In this document: positions 8,637-11,377 of the stretch, piece after piece | Numbering within the stretch: position 1 is the first letter of the stretch | Layout of the letters: every line of letters begins with the position of its first letter | Assembly: GCA_022837185.1 (NCBI GenBank) | Contig: JALHJD010000070.1 | Coordinates: 1 to 11,377, forward strand | Length of the DNA stretch: 11,377 bases | Direction of reading: 5' to 3' | From: Desulfobacteraceae bacterium | GTDB taxonomy: Bacteria > Desulfobacterota > Desulfobulbia > Desulfobulbales > Desulfobulbaceae | Notes under the pieces: model-generated | The model's input: the letters and a program-made list of their open reading frames with translations, nothing else | Told to the model about the DNA's origin: nothing | Databases searched by the model: none | Program-made: the position numbers and the translations under genes

Positions 8637-8915
8637 TCAGGCATTACCCCTGGGAAAGAAATGAACGACGCCGTCGATCTCCGAGGTATCGCAGATATGG
8701 CCGATTTCCATATCAATATCAATGAGATCTTCGAGGCCTTCCATCTCAACGGACAGGGATGGCCCGTCGGGGAGATGATAGACGAGGGTCGCAACTTTGC
8801 TGAAATCGATGGATTTGCGAAAAAACTTTTTCATAAACAGAGAAAGAGGGTCCTCGCGCCCTGGCAGTTCAGCCGCTATGGCGCGGAAAATATCACGTGG
8901 CGTGGAGCTTGGCAT
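8637..8915 (-). CDS. Small conserved-looking protein of unknown function upstream of the PHP phosphoesterase
   Basis: I do not recognise this 92-residue protein. It has an N-terminal amphipathic stretch (DIFRAIAAEL), a basic patch (FMKKFFRK) and an acidic C-terminal half (MEGLEDLIDIDMEIGHICD) ending VVHFFPRGNA. It looks soluble, with no signal peptide or membrane helix. The reading is supported by an AAGGAG ribosome site at 8935-8930 and by its tight spacing to the PHP gene, with which it probably forms an operon. ATG 8915 is preferred, though its spacing from the AAGGAG is long (14 bases). GTG 8930 is the alternative, but it touches the ribosome site. Codon choice resembles the neighbours. 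Confidence 0.6.
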   Translation of the reverse strand: MPSSTPRDIFRAIAAELPGREDPLSLFMKKFFRKSIDFSKVATLVYHLPDGPSLSVEMEGLEDLIDIDMEIGHICDTSEIDGVVHFFPRGNA

Positions 8916-8944
8916 CCGGTGGTGCTGCACTCCTTTTTGTCCAG

Positions 8945-8973
8945 ACAGTAATTATTTTTGAAAAAAATGGCAA
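8945..8973 (-). promoter_or_regulatory. Possible weak promoter for the small-protein/PHP operon
   Basis: On the minus strand TTGCCA (8973-8968) is followed after 17 bases by TACTGT (8950-8945). The -35 box matches consensus at five of six bases and the -10 at only three. Transcription would begin close to 8938, just before the AAGGAG ribosome site. The DNA between the divergent genes is AT-rich, which fits a promoter region, but the -10 match is poor. Confidence 0.3.
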
Positions 8974-9038
8974 GCAGCAAACAATCCGGAAAAAAAGGAC
9001 AAATCGGCAAAGGGCGGGAAATCCGCTTTTCTTTGGAT

Positions 9039-9066
9039 TTGACAGCACACCGATATCTGGTAGAAT
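9039..9066 (+). promoter_or_regulatory. Strong sigma70-type promoter for the YkgJ-family gene
   Basis: TTGACA (9039-9044) is a perfect -35 box. After 16 bases comes TAGAAT (9061-9066), five of six to the -10 consensus, preceded by TG at 9058-9059 in the extended -10 position. Transcription would start near 9073, leaving a leader of about 47 bases before ATG 9120. No operator-like repeat is obvious around it. Confidence 0.75.
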
Positions 9067-9119
9067 ATCAAATTTACGCATTGAACAATGAATGAACCTG
9101 AACAGGACGAGGATAGGTC

Positions 9120-10073
9120 ATGGCAGAGGACGGTTGCACCCCCAAGGAAAAGGGTTTTCTTACAGACACGGACAAGAACCCATCAAACATACTTCCGCAG
9201 AAACTGACGCTTGACAGTCGGCTCAAGTTCCGATGTCACCCGGGCGTTTCCTGTTTCACGGCCTGCTGTCATAATATCAAGATCGTCCTGACCCCCTATG
9301 ACATCCTGATTCTCCGCGGGAGACTGGGAATGGCGGCCCATGAGTTCATCACCATGTATACCACGCCGGCCTACCTGGAAAAAACGGACATGCCCGGCGT
9401 CCAGATCAAGCTGCGCGACGATACGGGCGGCTGTCCGTTCGTCACCCCCGAGGGATGCACCGTGTATTCGGACCGGCCCACCGCCTGCCGCTACTATCCC
9501 GTCGGCATGGCCGATTTTCATGAGGGCGGGACCAATGAGGCCAAAGAGGAAAAGTTTTTTTTCCTTGTCAAGGAGCCGCACTGCAAAGGCTTTGAGGAGG
9601 ACAGGGAATGGACCATCAGGGAATGGCGCGCCGACCAGGGGGTCGACACCAGGGATGAGATGAACAAGGAGTGGCTGCGGCTGATCATGCGCCGCAAATC
9701 CTTCGGCTACCAGGCCTCCCTGAGCGAGGCGGCCAAGCGGATGTTTTTCATGGCCTCGACCGATCTGGATTCGTTTCGCAATTTCGTCTTCAACTCCTCG
9801 TTCCTCGACACTTATGAAGTGGACGAAGAAACCCTGCGGGCAATCAGGGAGGATGATGTGGCCCTGATGCACTTTTCCTTCCGCTACCTGGCCAATACCC
9901 TGTTCGGGGCGGCGGGGATGCAGATCAGGAGGGAAAAGATCGACGCCAAGGTCAGGGAAATCAAGCAGCGTCAGGATGAGGCCGTCAAGAAGGCCGAGCA
10001 GGAATATGTCGAACTCAAGGCGCAGTATGAGCAATTAAAGCAGGCCCAGGAAAAAAAGGAAAGCCAGGCCTGA
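9120..10073 (+). CDS. YkgJ-family (CxxCxxCC) cysteine-cluster protein with C-terminal coiled coil
   Basis: A 317-residue soluble protein of the YkgJ / UPF0153 family, thought to bind zinc or an iron-sulfur cluster; its cellular role is not established. The eight-cysteine set is visible: Cys39, Cys45, Cys49 and Cys50 in CHPGVSCFTACC, then Cys105, Cys113, Cys123 (in GCPFVTPEGC and ACRYYPVG) and Cys155 in PHCKGF. The segment IVLTPYDILILRGRLG after the first cluster is typical. Residues ~262-317 form a charged, Lys/Glu/Gln-rich helix (from EKIDAKVREIKQRQ onward) that looks like a coiled coil. Many YkgJ proteins are only 100-250 residues, so this is a long version. The start is ATG 9120 with GAGGA at 9109-9113. 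The gene has its own strong promoter and terminator, so it is probably transcribed alone. Confidence 0.9.
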   Translation: MAEDGCTPKEKGFLTDTDKNPSNILPQKLTLDSRLKFRCHPGVSCFTACCHNIKIVLTPYDILILRGRLGMAAHEFITMYTTPAYLEKTDMPGVQIKLRDDTGGCPFVTPEGCTVYSDRPTACRYYPVGMADFHEGGTNEAKEEKFFFLVKEPHCKGFEEDREWTIREWRADQGVDTRDEMNKEWLRLIMRRKSFGYQASLSEAAKRMFFMASTDLDSFRNFVFNSSFLDTYEVDEETLRAIREDDVALMHFSFRYLANTLFGAAGMQIRREKIDAKVREIKQRQDEAVKKAEQEYVELKAQYEQLKQAQEKKESQA

Positions 10074-10108
10074 CCATATCCCCCTCCATACCGCGGACGG
10101 AAGACAAG

Positions 10109-10142
10109 GAGGAGGCTGTCAGTCAGCCTCCTCTTCCTTTTT
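10109..10142 (+). terminator. Factor-independent terminator after the YkgJ-family gene, shared with the convergent gene end
   Basis: GAGGAGGCTG (10109-10118) pairs perfectly with CAGCCTCCTC (10124-10133) around the loop TCAGT, followed by the T-rich TTCCTTTTT. The orientation serves the plus-strand gene. The stop codon of the convergent minus-strand membrane protein (10119-10121) sits in the loop, so the left arm lies beyond that gene's end. There is no good T-run on that side. Confidence 0.85.
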
Positions 10143-11377
10143 GTGCCAGCGGCCCATCACCGCCGATCCGAAGGCGGCGACCAGACCCGTTGAAAAAACA
10201 CTGAGCACCAGCGGCGTTCCCTTCACCCCGAACATATCGAAAACAAATACTTTTCCGGCGCCGATGACCGCGACCAGCGCCGCAATCACCATCATTTCCC
10301 GGCTTCTTTTTCTGAGGGCAAGGGCCATCAGCACCAGGGCCCCGAGGTTGATAATGAGGGACTGACCGCTCTGCAGGGCGTGGTCTGGTCCGATGTTGAG
10401 CCGGGCCAGCAGGGCGTGCAGCAGAGACTGGAAAAAGTAATATCCCCCCAGCAGGCCGCTGATCAGGAGAATGACCCGGCCGCGGTCTTTGCGGTCGATC
10501 CTGGAATAAAACACTGAATGGCTGCCGTCCGGAGGATGTTGCCGGCTCCAGTGATACTGGATGAGGCTGAACAGAAAAACAGCGGCCGCCCCGGCAAGGG
10601 CAGCGGCCGGCACGGGGTTTGGGACCCGGACGGCCCCGGAGATAATGGCGGCCGCGCAGGCGGCCGTCTGCATGAGGTAGGAGGTGATCCGGACCCCCTG
10701 ATTGTGCAGGAAGGCCGAAAGAAGGGCCAGAGCCAGGGCGCTCCCGGACCAGATGGGCAGGATGTATCCGATGTTCTGTTGGAAAACGGTGGCGGAGGTG
10801 AGAATGATCAGGCAGGCTCCGGCCAGGATGAAGACATTGCTGCCGCGGGCCGTTTTTCTGTCCACCATGGCCAGCCACCAGGCAAGCCCCAGGTGCAGGG
10901 TGGCGATGGCCGCGGTTGCGAGATAAAACCAGGCGTGATGGGCGGACAGACTGGGAGCGGCGGTGCTGCCGGCGTAAAATGCCCCGACCGCGGCTATGGT
11001 CGGCAGGATACTTTCAAAAATGCCGAGCTGCATGTCTTTTTTGAGAACGTTCAGGACCACGGTCGCCAGATACACCCCCCAGAAAACGAACAGCAGGGGG
11101 AAAAACCAGCCCTGGTACATCCCCTCTGCCGAAGGCCCGGCGCCGGGGGCCGGGAGGGGCAGCTTCATGGTCCACAGCACCCAGAACAGGACAACCGGGG
11201 CCAGGATGAGCCAGCGCAGGTACCGGCAGGTTCCCTGCCTGAAGGCATATGAGGCCGCGACGATCCCCGCCAGCAGGAAGAACTGCATGACGAAGAACTG
11301 GTAGCCCAGGGCCTGTTCGTGGGTCCCGCCGTCGGGGTACGTCTGACCCTCGATCTCCTCACACAGGATGCGACGGC
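10119..11377 (-). CDS. DUF2339-like polytopic membrane protein, partial (5' end outside window or altered)
   Basis: This is the C-terminal ~390 residues of a very hydrophobic inner-membrane protein with about 12-13 predicted membrane segments, e.g. LRWLILAPVVLFWVLW, WFFPLLFVFWGVYLATVVLN and MMVIAALVAVIGAGKVFVFD. The end, GKVFVFDMFGVKGTPLVLSVF, resembles the last two helices of DUF2339 proteins, which normally have 600 residues or more; function is unknown. The family call is tentative. ATG 11288 lies inside the frame, but no stop occurs before the right edge, so the gene is drawn as open. The 29 codons before that ATG (EEIEGQTYPDGGTHEQALGYQFFV region) are not hydrophobic and look like a heparinase II/III-type helical domain rather than DUF2339. 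The short cytosolic tail ends KKEEEAD, encoded within the terminator hairpin. Confidence 0.65.
   Translation of the reverse strand, partial: RRILCEEIEGQTYPDGGTHEQALGYQFFVMQFFLLAGIVAASYAFRQGTCRYLRWLILAPVVLFWVLWTMKLPLPAPGAGPSAEGMYQGWFFPLLFVFWGVYLATVVLNVLKKDMQLGIFESILPTIAAVGAFYAGSTAAPSLSAHHAWFYLATAAIATLHLGLAWWLAMVDRKTARGSNVFILAGACLIILTSATVFQQNIGYILPIWSGSALALALLSAFLHNQGVRITSYLMQTAACAAAIISGAVRVPNPVPAAALAGAAAVFLFSLIQYHWSRQHPPDGSHSVFYSRIDRKDRGRVILLISGLLGGYYFFQSLLHALLARLNIGPDHALQSGQSLIINLGALVLMALALRKRSREMMVIAALVAVIGAGKVFVFDMFGVKGTPLVLSVFSTGLVAAFGSAVMGRWHKKEEEAD
11245..11320 (-). other. Possible second junction, heparinase-like sequence into membrane protein
   Basis: Reading the minus strand from the right edge, the frame encodes LCEEIEGQTYPDGGTHEQA, a pattern (acidic, Gln, then PDG..EQ..GYQ.FV) that I associate with the alpha-helical domain of heparinase II/III-family lyases. 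It then runs into membrane helices with no stop. The change must lie somewhere between about 11320 and 11245. Evidence is a short motif only. Confidence 0.35.

Noticed and set aside
8637..8639. TGA as a selenocysteine codon joining the small gene to the PHP gene
   Set aside because: The surrounding residues (RGNA, then VPPALLQLG) resemble no selenoprotein motif, and both parts make sense as separate proteins. Readthrough is kept only as a low-level possibility.
7833..8951. A 372-codon plus-strand open frame covering the PHP and small-protein genes
   Set aside because: The minus strand carries a complete set of PHP metal ligands here; the plus-strand translation matches no family and has no sensible ribosome site.
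10518..11252. A 244-codon plus-strand open frame opposite the membrane protein
   Set aside because: Its Gly/Asp/Gln-rich translation mirrors the hydrophobic codons of the membrane protein on the other strand.
1..11377. CRISPR arrays, tRNA or rRNA genes, transposases, toxin-antitoxin or phage-defence genes
   Set aside because: None was found: no regularly spaced repeats, no cloverleaf-like or rRNA-like stretch, and no protein with such motifs.

Overview
The window is a dense, GC-rich bacterial stretch with no rRNA, tRNA, CRISPR array or recognisable insertion sequence. Gene content (CrcB plus DUF190, a CoA-disulfide-reductase/rhodanese flavoprotein, a long YkgJ-family cysteine-cluster protein, a PHP phosphoesterase, a DUF2339-like membrane protein) suits a Desulfobacterota-like anaerobe. 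That assignment is an inference from protein style, not proven.

Layout. Bases 1-657 hold an iron/manganese superoxide dismutase of the archaeal-like type. A short spacer with two back-to-back palindromes follows. From 751 to 5157 runs one uninterrupted 1468-codon frame made of two unrelated parts: the first ~470 residues of a YyaL/SPATA20-type thioredoxin-fold protein, cut off before its usual C-terminal third, and then ~990 residues of an AsmA-like, beta-rich lipid-transfer-type protein without its usual N-terminal membrane anchor. The switch lies near base 2165 and coincides with a change in codon use. Next come crcB (fluoride channel) and a DUF190 gene, tightly packed behind the long frame, then a rhodanese-fused FAD/NAD(P) disulfide reductase with a strong Shine-Dalgarno site.

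On the minus strand, a 92-residue protein of unknown function and a PHP-domain phosphoesterase form a small operon (8915 to 7746), whose end overlaps the flavoprotein gene tail to tail. Diverging from it is a YkgJ-family protein with a near-consensus sigma70 promoter and a factor-independent terminator. The last gene, on the minus strand, is a polytopic DUF2339-like membrane protein whose frame runs off the right edge.

How the genes fit together. CrcB and DUF190 form a plausible fluoride-export pair. The flavoprotein would act on low-molecular-weight or sulfane-sulfur disulfides. Superoxide dismutase and the flavoprotein both fit redox defence, but they lie on opposite sides of the suspected junction and may not come from one genome.

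The main anomaly is structural. The block from about 2165 to about 11270 seems to be joined to unrelated coding sequence on its left side, and possibly on its right, where the residues read like a heparinase II/III-family protein. Either these are real gene fusions or rearrangements, or, more likely, the contig is chimeric. I found no convincing new multi-gene system.
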